Part shown: piece after piece, positions 54,952 to 62,651 of the stretch
How positions within the stretch are numbered: position 1 is the first letter of the stretch
Layout: the number at the start of each line of letters is the position of its first letter
DNA from: JACCZR01 sp963844805
GTDB lineage: Bacteria > Actinomycetota > Thermoleophilia > Solirubrobacterales > Thermoleophilaceae
Direction of reading: 5' to 3'
Assembly (NCBI GenBank): GCA_963844805.1
Contig: CAWJPU010000011.1
Span: forward strand, 186,001 to 250,000
DNA length: 64,000 nucleotides
Translations under genes and position numbers: made by a program
Notes under the pieces: model-generated
What the model was told of the DNA's origin: nothing
What the model saw: only the letters and a program-made list of their open reading frames with translations
The model's database searches: none

Positions 54952-56240
54952 CAGCGGTCGATCCCTCCGAGGATCGGGTCGAGCATCGCGATCGACGCGA
55001 TGAAGTCGGCGATCAGGCCGCCCTCGCCCATCGGCGCGAGCGCCTGCAGGTTCACGAAGCTCGGGTCGCGCATGTGCACGCGCGCCGGCTTGGCCGACCC
55101 GTCGGCCACCACGAAGCAGCCCAGCTCGCCGCGCGGGGACTCGATCGGCACGTAGGCCTCGCCCGGCGGCACGCGGAAGCCCTCGGTGACCAGCTTGAAG
55201 TGGTGGATGAGCGCCTCCATCGAGGTGGCGAGCTCGTGCCGTGGCGGCAGGGCGACCTTGCGGTTGGCCGTGATCCACGGGCCCTCGGGCATCCCGTCGA
55301 GGCACTGCTCGACGATCTTCAGCGACTCCCGCATCTCGGCCAGCCGCACGCGGTAGCGGTCGTAGTTGTCGCCGACCGTCCCCACCGGGATCCTGAAGTC
55401 GAAGTCCTCGTAGCTGGAGTAGGGCATGGCCTTGCGCAGGTCCCAGGGGTGGCCCGAGGCGCGCAGCAGCGGGCCGGTCACGCCCAGCTCCAACAGCCGC
55501 TCCTGGGACACGACGCCCGTGTGGCGGTTGCGCCGGATCCAGATCTCGTTGCGGTCCAGCAGCGCCTCGTACTGGTCGATGCGCTCGGGCATGACCGCGA
55601 GGAACTCGCGGCACTTGGCCTCCCAGCCGGGTGGCAGGTCCTCGAAGACGCCGCCGACCTGGAAGTAGCGCGTGTGCATGCGCTGGCCGCTGGACATCTC
55701 GAACAGGTCGAGGATGAGGTCGCGGTCGCGGCAGCCCCACCAGAGCATCGTGATCGCGCCGATGTCCAGCGCGGCGGTGGCGATCCAGAACAGGTGGGAG
55801 GCGATCCGGTTGAGCTCGAGGTGAAGCACCCGCAGGTACTGCGCGCGCCTGGGGACCTCCTCCTCGAGCAGCGTCTCGACGGCCATGCAGAAGGCCATCG
55901 CGTTGTAGTAGTAGGCGAGGTAGTCCATCCGCTCGACGAACGTGATCGCCTTCCAGTACTCCTGGTCCTCGCAGCTCTTCTCGATGCCGGTGTGGACGTA
56001 GCCGATGATCGGCTTGATGTCCTTGACCGTCTCGCCCTCGAGCGTGGTCAGCAGCCGCAGCACGCCGTGCGTGGCCGGGTGGTGGGGCCCGAGGTTGACG
56101 GTCATCAGCTCGTGCTCGGGCTCGAGCTGCAGCTCGTCGCCGGCCGGCGCGTCGGTGCCGTAGATCGGCTCGGCGCCGGCCACGTCGATCGTGGTGGAGC
56201 GCTCGCGCTCGCGGTATGAGCCGCCCTTCAGGTCAGCCAT
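54951..56240 (-). CDS. nuoD: NADH-quinone oxidoreductase subunit D
   Basis: A 429-residue NiFe-hydrogenase-like subunit that lines the quinone pocket. MTVNLGPHHPATHGVLRLLT is the classical N-terminal loop with the His that contacts quinone. SCEDQEYWKAITFVERMDYL and SGQRMHTRYFQVGGVFEDL follow, and the C-terminus YVPIESPRGELGCFVVADGS ends DPILGGIDR. The metal cysteines of hydrogenases are absent, as in all NuoD. The ATG overlaps the nuoC stop by 8 bp. Intact. Confidence 0.97.
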   Translation of the reverse strand: MADLKGGSYRERERSTTIDVAGAEPIYGTDAPAGDELQLEPEHELMTVNLGPHHPATHGVLRLLTTLEGETVKDIKPIIGYVHTGIEKSCEDQEYWKAITFVERMDYLAYYYNAMAFCMAVETLLEEEVPRRAQYLRVLHLELNRIASHLFWIATAALDIGAITMLWWGCRDRDLILDLFEMSSGQRMHTRYFQVGGVFEDLPPGWEAKCREFLAVMPERIDQYEALLDRNEIWIRRNRHTGVVSQERLLELGVTGPLLRASGHPWDLRKAMPYSSYEDFDFRIPVGTVGDNYDRYRVRLAEMRESLKIVEQCLDGMPEGPWITANRKVALPPRHELATSMEALIHHFKLVTEGFRVPPGEAYVPIESPRGELGCFVVADGSAKPARVHMRDPSFVNLQALAPMGEGGLIADFIASIAMLDPILGGIDR

Positions 56241-56755
56241 ACCAGTTGGGCAGCTTCTTCTCGTTGTAGGTGAACAGCACCGGCTCGCCCCCCATGGGGA
56301 AGTCGCGCCGCTGCGGGTAGCCCTCGTAGTCCTCGGGCATGAGGATGCGCCGCAGGTCGGGGTGGCCCTCGAAGACCACGCCGAACATGTCGAAGACCTC
56401 CCGCTCCTGGTGGTCGGCCGTGGGGAAGAGGTCGATCACGCTGGGCAGCGTGGGGTCGTCGAGGCCCACCCGCGTCTTAACGTTGAGCCGGTCCTGGCGG
56501 CCCATGGAGAGCAGCTGGTAGTGCACGCCGAACCGCGGCTCCTCGGGCAGGTAGTCGCAGCCGTGGACGCGAGGAGAGGAACTCCCACGGCTCCTCGTCC
56601 TCCTCCTTGAGGAAGGTGAGCACGTCGAGCACGCTGCCGGGCGCCACCTGGAGCGTGGCCTGGCGGCGGAAGAACGTCGTGTCGGTGACCGCCTCGTCGC
56701 TCAGCGCATCGCGAACGCGCTGGGCGATGAGCTCGAGGCCGGTCGCGTCAGGCAA
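56233..56755 (-). CDS. nuoC: NADH-quinone oxidoreductase subunit C, one frameshift
   Basis: About 174 residues, the 30-kDa-type subunit of the peripheral arm. TTFFRRQATLQVAPGSVLDV starts the fold. After a break near 56565 (around EFLSS and the expected CDYLPEEPRF) comes RVGLDDPTLPSVIDLFPTAD and EREVFDMFGVVFEGHPDLRR, with the conserved end YPQRRDFPMGGEPVLFTYN. The TTG at 56755 is the only start and is preceded by GGAGG at 6 bases, so it is favoured. The break is likely sequence error. Confidence 0.92.
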
Positions 56756-56794
56756 CGATTACCTCCGCGGGGCGTCCGGCCCCGCTCGCTTCGC

Positions 56795-57397
56795 TCACGC
56801 AACCTCCTCGGTTCCTTCTGCGCCGTAGCGCTCGCGCCAGCCCTGGCCGGGGTCGCCCATGACCTTCTCCTGCAGCTTGATGATCCCGTACATCAGGGCC
56901 TCGGGCCGCGGCGGGCAGCCGGGCACGTAGACGTCGACCGGTAGGAACTTGTCGGCGCCCGCGACCAGGGCGTAGTTGTTGAACATCCCCGCGCTGGAAG
57001 CGCAGGCGCCCATCGAGATGACCCACTTGGGCTCCAGCATCTGGTCGTAGAGCCGGCGGATGACCGGCGCCATCTTCACCGAGACGCGGCCGGACAGGAT
57101 GAGCATGTCGGCCTGGCGCGGGGTGAAGCGGATGACCTCGGCGCCGAAGCGCGAGAGGTCGTTCCGCGGCGAGCCGATCACGGTGATCATCTCGATCGCG
57201 CAGCAGGCCAGCCCGAAGCCGAGCGGCCAGATCGCGTTCTTGCGCGCCCAGTTCTGGGCGTCCTCGAAGCGGGTGAGCAGCACGCGCTCCTCGACGTACT
57301 TCTCCAGGTCCTCGCCCTCCAGGTCCCCGCGCAGCATCTGCTGGGCGCGCGCCTGGCGCACCTTGAGGTCGTCGAGCTTCTGGCGCTTCACTTCCAT
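56795..57397 (-). CDS. nuoB: NADH-quinone oxidoreductase subunit B
   Basis: A 200-residue subunit holding cluster N2, the last electron donor to quinone. LGFGLACCAIEMITVIGSPR carries the tandem Cys, VISMGACASSAGMFNNYALV the third and YVPGCPPRPEALMYGIIKLQ the fourth. An N-terminal extension of about 45 residues is acidic and helical (QQMLRGDLEGEDLEKYVEE). The start at 57397 overlaps nuoA by 10 bp. A 39-bp gap separates it from nuoC. Intact. Confidence 0.97.
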   Translation of the reverse strand: MEVKRQKLDDLKVRQARAQQMLRGDLEGEDLEKYVEERVLLTRFEDAQNWARKNAIWPLGFGLACCAIEMITVIGSPRNDLSRFGAEVIRFTPRQADMLILSGRVSVKMAPVIRRLYDQMLEPKWVISMGACASSAGMFNNYALVAGADKFLPVDVYVPGCPPRPEALMYGIIKLQEKVMGDPGQGWRERYGAEGTEEVA

Positions 57398-57744
57398 TCG
57401 AGGGCCCCTCTTCGCCACACGAACACGAAGGCGACGAACAGCAGGACGATGAAGATGATCGTCTCGACCAGCGCGAAGACGCCGAAGGCATCGAGCTGGA
57501 GCGCCACCGGGTAGAGGAACACCACCTCGATGTCGAACAGGATGAACAGCATCGCGATCAGGTAGAAGCTGATCCCGAAGCGGAAGCTCTTTCGCACCTC
57601 CGAAGGAAGGCCGCACTCGTAGGGCTCGGTCTTGACCCGATTGGGCTTGGTCGGGCCCAGGAAACGGTTCAGGTTCGTGAGCACCACCCCGACCGTCACT
57701 CCGAGGAAGAGGAACACCAGTGCGGGCACGTATTCCTTGAGCAC
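57388..57744 (-). CDS. nuoA: NADH-quinone oxidoreductase subunit A
   Basis: A 118-residue, three-helix subunit of the membrane arm and first gene of the nuo operon. VPALVFLFLGVTVGVVLTNL is helix 1, VKTEPYECGLPSEVRKSFRF the conserved loop with the Cys, and FYLIAMLFILFDIEVVFLYP helix 2 with acidic residues. It starts with GTG at 57744 and lacks a Shine-Dalgarno sequence, suggesting a leaderless mRNA. Intact. Confidence 0.96.
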   Translation of the reverse strand: MLKEYVPALVFLFLGVTVGVVLTNLNRFLGPTKPNRVKTEPYECGLPSEVRKSFRFGISFYLIAMLFILFDIEVVFLYPVALQLDAFGVFALVETIIFIVLLFVAFVFVWRRGALEWK

Positions 57745-57780
57745 CGCCGGAGGTATATCTGGGTTTGTGCGCCGGTGCTA
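57745..57780 (-). promoter_or_regulatory. candidate nuo operon promoter, leaderless
   Basis: On the minus strand TATACC (57757-57752) ends 7 bases before the nuoA GTG; a weak -35 (TAGCAC, 57780-57775) is 17 bases upstream. The arrangement would put the transcript start at the initiation codon. The -35 match is poor, so the promoter strength is uncertain. Confidence 0.35.
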
Positions 57781-57801
57781 CATAGTGCGAAAGGCCTCTT
57801 T

Positions 57802-58236
57802 GTGACTGGTCTGCACATGGTGCTGGGCATCGCGGTCCTGGTCACCAACGGGGTGGCCGCGGCGTGGGGCGCCGTGTCCTATCTGCGGGGTCAGCCGTCG
57901 CGGTGGTTCTGGCCGCTGCTGCGGGTCGCCCAGGCCGCGGTGGCCACCCAGGTCGTGCTCGGATTGATCCTCTCCGCGCGCGGCGCCGAGGCGCCCGACG
58001 GCCTGCACATCGCCTACGGCGTGGCGCCGCTGCTGGTGACGCTGTTCAGCGAGGGCTTCCGCGCGACCGTGGCCCTGCGCGTGCTCGAGGACGTCCCGGA
58101 CGTCGAGTCGCTCGAGCGCGCCGAGCAGGTGGCCATCGCCCGGCGCGTGGCGCTGGCGGAGATGGGGGTGATGACGATCGGGCTCCTGCTGATCCTGACG
58201 CTGGCCCTGCGCGCCTATGTCACGGGCGGAGGCTGA
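57802..58236 (+). CDS. four-helix membrane protein next to the nuo operon
   Basis: GTG at 57802 with AAAGG 8 bases upstream gives a 144-residue protein; a GTG at 57775 would add nine residues. Helices: MVLGIAVLVTNGVAAAWGAV, LRVAQAAVATQVVLGLILSA, GLHIAYGVAPLLVTLFSEGF and EMGVMTIGLLLILTLALRAY. The His in the first and third helices (LHMVLG, LHIAYG) are spaced as in cytochrome b-type proteins, which would suit a membrane electron carrier, but haem binding is speculation. It is divergent from nuoA by 57 bp. Confidence 0.6.
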   Translation: MTGLHMVLGIAVLVTNGVAAAWGAVSYLRGQPSRWFWPLLRVAQAAVATQVVLGLILSARGAEAPDGLHIAYGVAPLLVTLFSEGFRATVALRVLEDVPDVESLERAEQVAIARRVALAEMGVMTIGLLLILTLALRAYVTGGG

Positions 58237-58294
58237 GTTCGAGGTCAGGCCCGGCTCGGCGGGGACCGAGGTGCGCCTGCCCCTGCGGAGCTAG
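58217..58294 (+). pseudogene. remnant matching the end of a histidine kinase ATPase domain
   Basis: A 25-codon frame overlapping the previous stop reads EAEFEVRPGSAGTEVRLPLR followed by a stop. GSAGTEVRLPLR is the characteristic end of HATPase domains (the G2 box and final strand) in sensor kinases. Nothing upstream in this frame continues the kinase, so it may be the tail of a lost two-component gene, or a chance match. Confidence 0.3.
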
Positions 58295-58298
58295 CCGC

Positions 58299-58691
58299 TC
58301 AGCGGCCCGTCACCTCGAGCTCGCCCGTCATGCCGAGCTGCTCGTGGTTGGCCACTGTGCAGATCATCCGGTAGCGCCCAGGGGCCAGCTTGACCGTCCC
58401 GCCGCGCGTGCCCTTGGGGGGGAAGGTCGGCGTGCCGCCCAGCTCGCGGGCGCCCTGGGCCACCTTCAGGTTGTGGGCGAGCGAGCCCTCGTTGTCCAGC
58501 TCGATGCGGATCGGATCCCCGCTCGCCCTCACGCGCGCGGGCGTGAATGAGTACTCCTTGCCTACGACCTTCACGGACTGGCCCGCGGCGAAGGTCTTGA
58601 CCGCGACCGTCGGGCGGTCTGGCTCGTCGCCGCCGCATCCCACGGCCAGCGCCGCGGCCAGGACGAGGGACAGGCAGGCGCGGGACCGCAT
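58299..58691 (-). CDS. cupredoxin lipoprotein
   Basis: A 130-residue lipoprotein with lipobox LAVGC at about residue 19 (signal ACLSLVLAAALAVGC). The mature part is a plastocyanin-like fold: SFTPARVRASGDPIRIELDN, then the first copper His in LAHNLKVAQG, and the Cys, His and Met ligands in YRMICTVANHEQLGM near the C-terminus (C-x4-H-x4-M). It is a candidate periplasmic-side electron carrier. It is divergent from the cytochrome c gene, sharing its promoter region. Confidence 0.85.
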   Translation of the reverse strand: MRSRACLSLVLAAALAVGCGGDEPDRPTVAVKTFAAGQSVKVVGKEYSFTPARVRASGDPIRIELDNEGSLAHNLKVAQGARELGGTPTFPPKGTRGGTVKLAPGRYRMICTVANHEQLGMTGELEVTGR

Positions 58692-58716
58692 GGGGCGGCG
58701 GATACTATGCAGCGCC
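58692..58716. promoter_or_regulatory. shared divergent promoter with symmetric -10
   Basis: The sequence ATACTAT (58702-58708) reads as TACTAT on the plus strand, ending 8 bases before the cytochrome GTG, and as TAGTAT on the minus strand, ending 10 bases before the cupredoxin ATG. Either could serve as -10 for a leaderless or short-leader transcript. Only 25 bp separate the two coding regions. No convincing -35 was found, so an activator may be involved. Confidence 0.5.
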
Positions 58717-59172
58717 GTGCCCCGCCCCCTGAGCCTGATTCCGCGCGCCGGCGTCGTCGCCGGCGCGGGCCTTCTGGTGGCCCTGGCCGGCTGTGGCGGC
58801 GAGGTGAAGGTGCCCGAGAACCAGCAGACGGCGCGCAGGGGAGCCGTCCTGTTCCAGGAGCGCTGCAGCGGTTGCCACTCCCTGGAGGCGGCCAACGCCT
58901 ACGGCTCCAAGCCCGAGGGCGAGCTGCAGGGCGGCGAGCGCACCAACGGCCCGAACTTCAACGTCCGCAAGGAGGACAAGGCAGACGTCCTCTACGCGAT
59001 CCGCAACGGCGGCTTCTCGGGCGCGATCATGCCCGCGAACATCGTGGTGGGCCAGGACGCGCAGGCCGTGGCCGGCTTCGTCGCTCAGTACTCCGGCAAG
59101 CAGGGCAAGGAGGGCCTCGAGCAGGTCAACCCGTCGCCCAACACCGGCAGCGGCCAGCGCAGCGGGCAGTAG
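58717..59172 (+). CDS. cytochrome c lipoprotein (class I)
   Basis: A 151-residue lipoprotein with a LVALAGC lipobox at about residue 25. The mature domain has one haem site, FQERCSGCHSL, and a distal Met in GAIMPANIVVG, the pattern of small mono-haem cytochromes c. The C-terminal tail (NPSPNTGSGQRSGQ) is low-complexity. It is likely anchored on the outer face of the cytoplasmic membrane, passing electrons to or from the respiratory chain. Start GTG at 58717; ends 9 bp before serS. Confidence 0.88.
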   Translation: MPRPLSLIPRAGVVAGAGLLVALAGCGGEVKVPENQQTARRGAVLFQERCSGCHSLEAANAYGSKPEGELQGGERTNGPNFNVRKEDKADVLYAIRNGGFSGAIMPANIVVGQDAQAVAGFVAQYSGKQGKEGLEQVNPSPNTGSGQRSGQ

Positions 59173-59181
59173 CCCCCGCGC

Positions 59182-60405
59182 GTGCTGGACCTCAAGCAGC
59201 TACGCGACGATCCTGATTCCGCGCGCGATGCGCTTGCCCGCCGCGGCGACGCCGAGCGGCTGGACCCCGTGCTCGAGCTCGATGCCCGCCGCCGCGAGCT
59301 GCTCCCCGAGCTGGAGGAGCTGCGCGCGCAGAAGAACCAGGCGTCGAAGCGGATAGGCGAGCTCCAGCGCGCGGGCGAGGACGCCTCGGAGGCGATCGCC
59401 GCGGTGCGTAGCTCGGGCGAGCGCGAGAAGCAGCTCCAAGCGGAGCTGGCCGAGGTGGAGTCCAGCCTGGAGGCGGCGCTGGCCGCCGTGCCCAACGTGC
59501 CCTCGCCCGACGCGCCGCCCGAGGACACGGTGTTGCGCGAGGTCGGCGAGGCGGGCGCAGCGGGCCCCGACCATCTGGAGCTGCTGGACGGCCTGGTCGA
59601 CCTCGAGGCCGGCGCCCGCGTGGCCGGGTCGCGCTTCGCCTACCTCAAGGGCTCGCTCGTGTTCCTGGAGCTGGCGCTGGTGCGGTGGGCGATGGAGGAG
59701 CTCTCGGGCCAGGGCTTCACGCCCGTCATACCCCCGGTGCTGGTGCGCGAGGAGGCCCTGTTCGGGACCGGGTTCCTGCCCGACACCGAGCAGCAGATCT
59801 ACCGCGTTCCCGACGACGACCTGTATCTGGTGGGCACGTCGGAGGTGCCGCTGGCGTCCCTCCACGCCGACGAGATCGTCGACGAGGGCGAGCTGCCGCT
59901 GCGCTACGCGGGCTTCTCGTCCTGCTTTCGGCGCGAGGCGGGCGCGGCGGGCAAGGACACCCGCGGGATCTTCCGCGTCCACCAGTTCGACAAGGTCGAG
60001 ATGTTCGCGTTCGTGCGGCCGGAGGACTCCGAGGCCGAGCACGAGCGCCTGCTCTCGATCGAGGAGTCCCTGCTGCAGGCGCTCGACATCCCCTACCGGG
60101 TGGTGAACATCGCGGTCGACGACCTGGGCGCCTCGGCGGCCAAGAAGTACGACCTCGAGGCGTGGCTGCCGGGCCAGGAGCGATTCCGCGAGCTGACCTC
60201 CTGCTCGAACACCACGGACTTCCAGGCGCGGCGCCTCGGCGCCCGCTACCGGCCCGCCGAGGGCAAGGGGACGCGCCCCCTGCACACCCTCAACGGCACC
60301 GCCGTCGCGGTGGGCCGGACGATCATCGCAATCGTCGAGAACCACGGGCTCGACGTTCCCGAGGTGCTGCAGCAGTACGGCGCCCCCGCGCGCCTAGACT
60401 CGTAG
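59182..60405 (+). CDS. serS: seryl-tRNA synthetase
   Basis: A 407-residue class II synthetase charging tRNA-Ser. The N-terminal coiled-coil arm spans about residues 25-100 (RRRELLPELEELRAQKNQAS). Class II motifs follow: motif 1 around GFTPVIPPVLVREEALFGTG, motif 2 FSSCFRREAGAAGKDTRGIF and motif 3 PLHTLNGTAVAVGRTIIAIV, with TSEVPLASLH and ELTSCSNTTDFQARRL near the serine and zinc-independent active site. A tRNA-Ser gene lies 678 bp downstream. GTG start at 59182. Intact. Confidence 0.97.
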   Translation: MLDLKQLRDDPDSARDALARRGDAERLDPVLELDARRRELLPELEELRAQKNQASKRIGELQRAGEDASEAIAAVRSSGEREKQLQAELAEVESSLEAALAAVPNVPSPDAPPEDTVLREVGEAGAAGPDHLELLDGLVDLEAGARVAGSRFAYLKGSLVFLELALVRWAMEELSGQGFTPVIPPVLVREEALFGTGFLPDTEQQIYRVPDDDLYLVGTSEVPLASLHADEIVDEGELPLRYAGFSSCFRREAGAAGKDTRGIFRVHQFDKVEMFAFVRPEDSEAEHERLLSIEESLLQALDIPYRVVNIAVDDLGASAAKKYDLEAWLPGQERFRELTSCSNTTDFQARRLGARYRPAEGKGTRPLHTLNGTAVAVGRTIIAIVENHGLDVPEVLQQYGAPARLDS

Positions 60406-60410
60406 GGGCG

Positions 60411-61070
60411 ATGCTCTTCCTCTCCAAGCACAAGACCGAGATGCCAGCGCCCGGGGACGCCCTGCCGGGGCGGGAGGAGAAGATGCCCGTTCCCGCCCAG
60501 CACTACGTGCTCGGGACTCCGCTGGAGCCGCCCTTCCCCGAGGGGCTGGAGCAGGCCGTGTTCGGCATGGGCTGCTTCTGGGGCGCCGAGCGGATGTTCT
60601 GGGAGATGGAGGGCGTCTACACCACCGCGGTCGGCTACGCGGCGGGCTACACGCCGAACCCCACCTACGAGGAGGTCTGCTCGGCGAAGACCGGCCACAA
60701 CGAGGTGGTGCTGGTGGTCTTCGACCCGGCCAAGGTCTCCTACGAGGATCTCCTGCGCACGTTCTGGGAAGGCCACGACCCGACGCAGGGCATGCGCCAG
60801 GGCAACGACGTCGGCACCCAGTACCGCTCGGGGATCTACACCTTCTCCGACGCCCAGCAGCAGGCGGCCGAGGCCTCGCTGCCCAAGTTCGCCGAGGCGC
60901 TGAAGGCGGCAGGCCACAGTTCGGAGATCACCACCGAGATCCAGCCGGCGGGCGACTTCTACTACGCCGAGGACTACCACCAGCAGTACCTGGCGAAGAA
61001 CCCGGGCGGCTACTGCGGCCTGGGCGGCACCGGCGTCTCGTGCCCGGTGGGCGTGACCTCAGCGACCTAA
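60411..61070 (+). CDS. msrA: peptide methionine (S)-S-oxide reductase MsrA
   Basis: A 219-residue repair enzyme that reduces methionine S-sulfoxide. The catalytic Cys is in FGMGCFWGAERMFWEMEGVY; TGHNEVVLVVFDPAKVSYED and WEGHDPTQGMRQGNDVGTQY are conserved. The resolving Cys residues lie in the C-terminal tail NPGGYCGLGGTGVSCPVG. An N-terminal extension of about 45 residues before the core is typical of actinobacterial MsrA. The ATG at 60411 is 6 bases after the serS stop, so it is co-transcribed. Intact. Confidence 0.96.
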   Translation: MLFLSKHKTEMPAPGDALPGREEKMPVPAQHYVLGTPLEPPFPEGLEQAVFGMGCFWGAERMFWEMEGVYTTAVGYAAGYTPNPTYEEVCSAKTGHNEVVLVVFDPAKVSYEDLLRTFWEGHDPTQGMRQGNDVGTQYRSGIYTFSDAQQQAAEASLPKFAEALKAAGHSSEITTEIQPAGDFYYAEDYHQQYLAKNPGGYCGLGGTGVSCPVGVTSAT

Positions 61071-61083
61071 GCTGACGCCACCC

Positions 61084-61172
61084 GGAGGGGTGGCAGAGCG
61101 GTCGAATGCACCAGCCTTGAAAGCTGGCGTCCGTCGTCAGGCGGACCGTGGGTTCGAATCCCACCCCCTCCG
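61084..61172 (+). tRNA. tRNA-Ser (anticodon UGA)
   Basis: The full cloverleaf is visible: acceptor GGAGGGG/CCCCTCC with discriminator G, an anticodon stem CCAGC/GCTGG flanking a CTTGAAA loop with anticodon TGA, a long serine-type variable arm (CGTCCGTCGTCAGGCGGACC) and a TTCGAATC T-loop. CCA is not encoded. It decodes UCA (and UCG by wobble). Confidence 0.97.
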
Positions 61173-62036
61173 CATCAGCTCCAGGTACGTCAGCGTCCAC
61201 AGCGAGTGGTTGAAGGTGCCCAGGGCGCCGTAGGCGGTCAGTGCCAGCGGGATCACGACCAGCCCGGTCAGCACGCCCACCGCGATGCCCACCGGGGTCG
61301 CGCCGGCCACCAGCAGGATGATCGTGGGGAGGCACAGCAGCAGGAGCCCCAGCAGGATCGCCAGCGAGCCGATGAAGTTGGCCACCTGCTGGATCAGGAA
61401 GATCGCGCCGGACGGGATGATGTTGTGGCGCAGCAGCTGCCAGCCCGCGCGCAGCGAGTCGACGATCCTCGCTCCGGCGATCACCACGTGGCGGATCGCC
61501 AGCTGCGCGAGCACGCCGAGCACCAGGATCAAGCCGATCAGGACGATCAGGCCCGGGATCCCTGCCGCGATCGCCACGATCACGATCGGGACGACGCTGT
61601 CCGAGGCCAGCACCACGGCCACGATCACGCCGGCGACCGGCAGCACGACCGCGAGCACAAGCGCGAGCCCGATCAGGCCGATCAGGATCCCCACCCCGAG
61701 CACCCGCCAGAAGCTGTGAAGGCCGGACCGCCAGGCGCGCTTGAAATCGCGGGTCTCGCCGCGCCGGATCGCCGCCACGCTGTCGGCCAGCGAGCCCTGC
61801 GACACCGTGCTCAGGACTGCGAACACGATCACCAGCACGAGGAGCCCGACGGCGATCGCGATCACCACCCCCGGATCGACGGAGGAGGTCGGGTCGGCCG
61901 AGCCGTCACCGGTGTCGCCGGGGTAGGAGGCCTGGAAGTTGAACGTCGCCCCACCGGCGAATACGCCGTAGAACCACAGGTAGCGGTTCCGGCGGGCTAT
62001 CTCGAACGCTTCTCTGACCAGCTCGAGATAGGGCAC
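61137..62036 (-). CDS. multi-pass membrane protein, C-terminus running into the tRNA gene
   Basis: A 299-residue protein with about six helices. The N-terminus (LELVREAFEIARRNRYLWFY) precedes helices such as VVIAIAVGLLVLVIVFAVLS, VGILIGLIGLALVLAVVLPV, IPGLIVLIGLILVLGVLAQL and SLAILLGLLLLCLPTIILLV. It resembles the DUF975/glycerophosphodiester-phosphodiesterase membrane-domain style. The last residues (ELMRRGWDSNPRSA) come from the opposite strand of tRNA-Ser, a known read-through artefact; the real C-terminus may be earlier. Function unknown. Confidence 0.68.
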   Translation of the reverse strand: MPYLELVREAFEIARRNRYLWFYGVFAGGATFNFQASYPGDTGDGSADPTSSVDPGVVIAIAVGLLVLVIVFAVLSTVSQGSLADSVAAIRRGETRDFKRAWRSGLHSFWRVLGVGILIGLIGLALVLAVVLPVAGVIVAVVLASDSVVPIVIVAIAAGIPGLIVLIGLILVLGVLAQLAIRHVVIAGARIVDSLRAGWQLLRHNIIPSGAIFLIQQVANFIGSLAILLGLLLLCLPTIILLVAGATPVGIAVGVLTGLVVIPLALTAYGALGTFNHSLWTLTYLELMRRGWDSNPRSA

Positions 62037-62046
62037 GGGGAGGGCG

Positions 62047-62571
62047 CTAGACCCGGTCCTCGCCCGCCTTGTACGCCAGCTGCAAGAAGTCGGAGATCGC
62101 CTCGGCGGTGTAGACCGTGGCCACCAGGCGGGTGGACCGCGGCGCGTAGACCAGGCCGATTGCGAATCCCGCCGTGACCCACTGCGCCAGGCAGTAGGGG
62201 CAGGTCAACAGCTCGCCGAGCGAGCGGCGAAAACCGCCGCCGCGGGGCTTCTCCTCCACCTCGCCGTGGCCGGCCGGCTCCTCGAACTCGGTGAACGGGG
62301 CGCGCACGAAGCTCGTGATCCGGTCCTTGCTGATCGTCCGCGACAGCTTGTGGCTCGCGACGCCCACCAGCACCACGTCCCGGGTCGACACCTTCTCCGG
62401 CAGCTCGCGGCCGCTGGCGCGGGCCGCAGCCAACGCGCCCCCGAAGACGGTGCCGAACACCGCGGTCATGAAGGCGTAGCCGCCGAACGGGGGCGGGTCG
62501 TCCGAGTAGCCGGCCAGGGGCCCGGGGGCGGAGCTGGCGGCCGGTTCGCCGGCGGTGGTGGCGGATTCCAT
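62047..62571 (-). CDS. DUF1360-type membrane protein
   Basis: A 174-residue protein. The N-terminal 30 residues are polar; then helices GGYAFMTAVFGTVFGGALAA and VVLVGVASHKLSRTISKDRI lead to the characteristic GELLTCPYCLAQWVTAGFAI, whose CPYC pattern is the DUF1360 signature, and VYAPRSTRLVATVYTAEAIS near the end. The ATG at 62571 is preferred to an upstream ATG at 62637 that begins in a very basic stretch. Function unknown; these proteins are widespread in actinobacteria and Bacillus. Confidence 0.75.
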   Translation of the reverse strand: MESATTAGEPAASSAPGPLAGYSDDPPPFGGYAFMTAVFGTVFGGALAAARASGRELPEKVSTRDVVLVGVASHKLSRTISKDRITSFVRAPFTEFEEPAGHGEVEEKPRGGGFRRSLGELLTCPYCLAQWVTAGFAIGLVYAPRSTRLVATVYTAEAISDFLQLAYKAGEDRV

Positions 62572-62651
62572 TCCCGCGAAAGCTACCCGGCGGGCGCGGG
62601 ACCACGCGCTTGTTTTCCGGGGACGGCGAGCGGGCATCCCAACTCAGCGGA

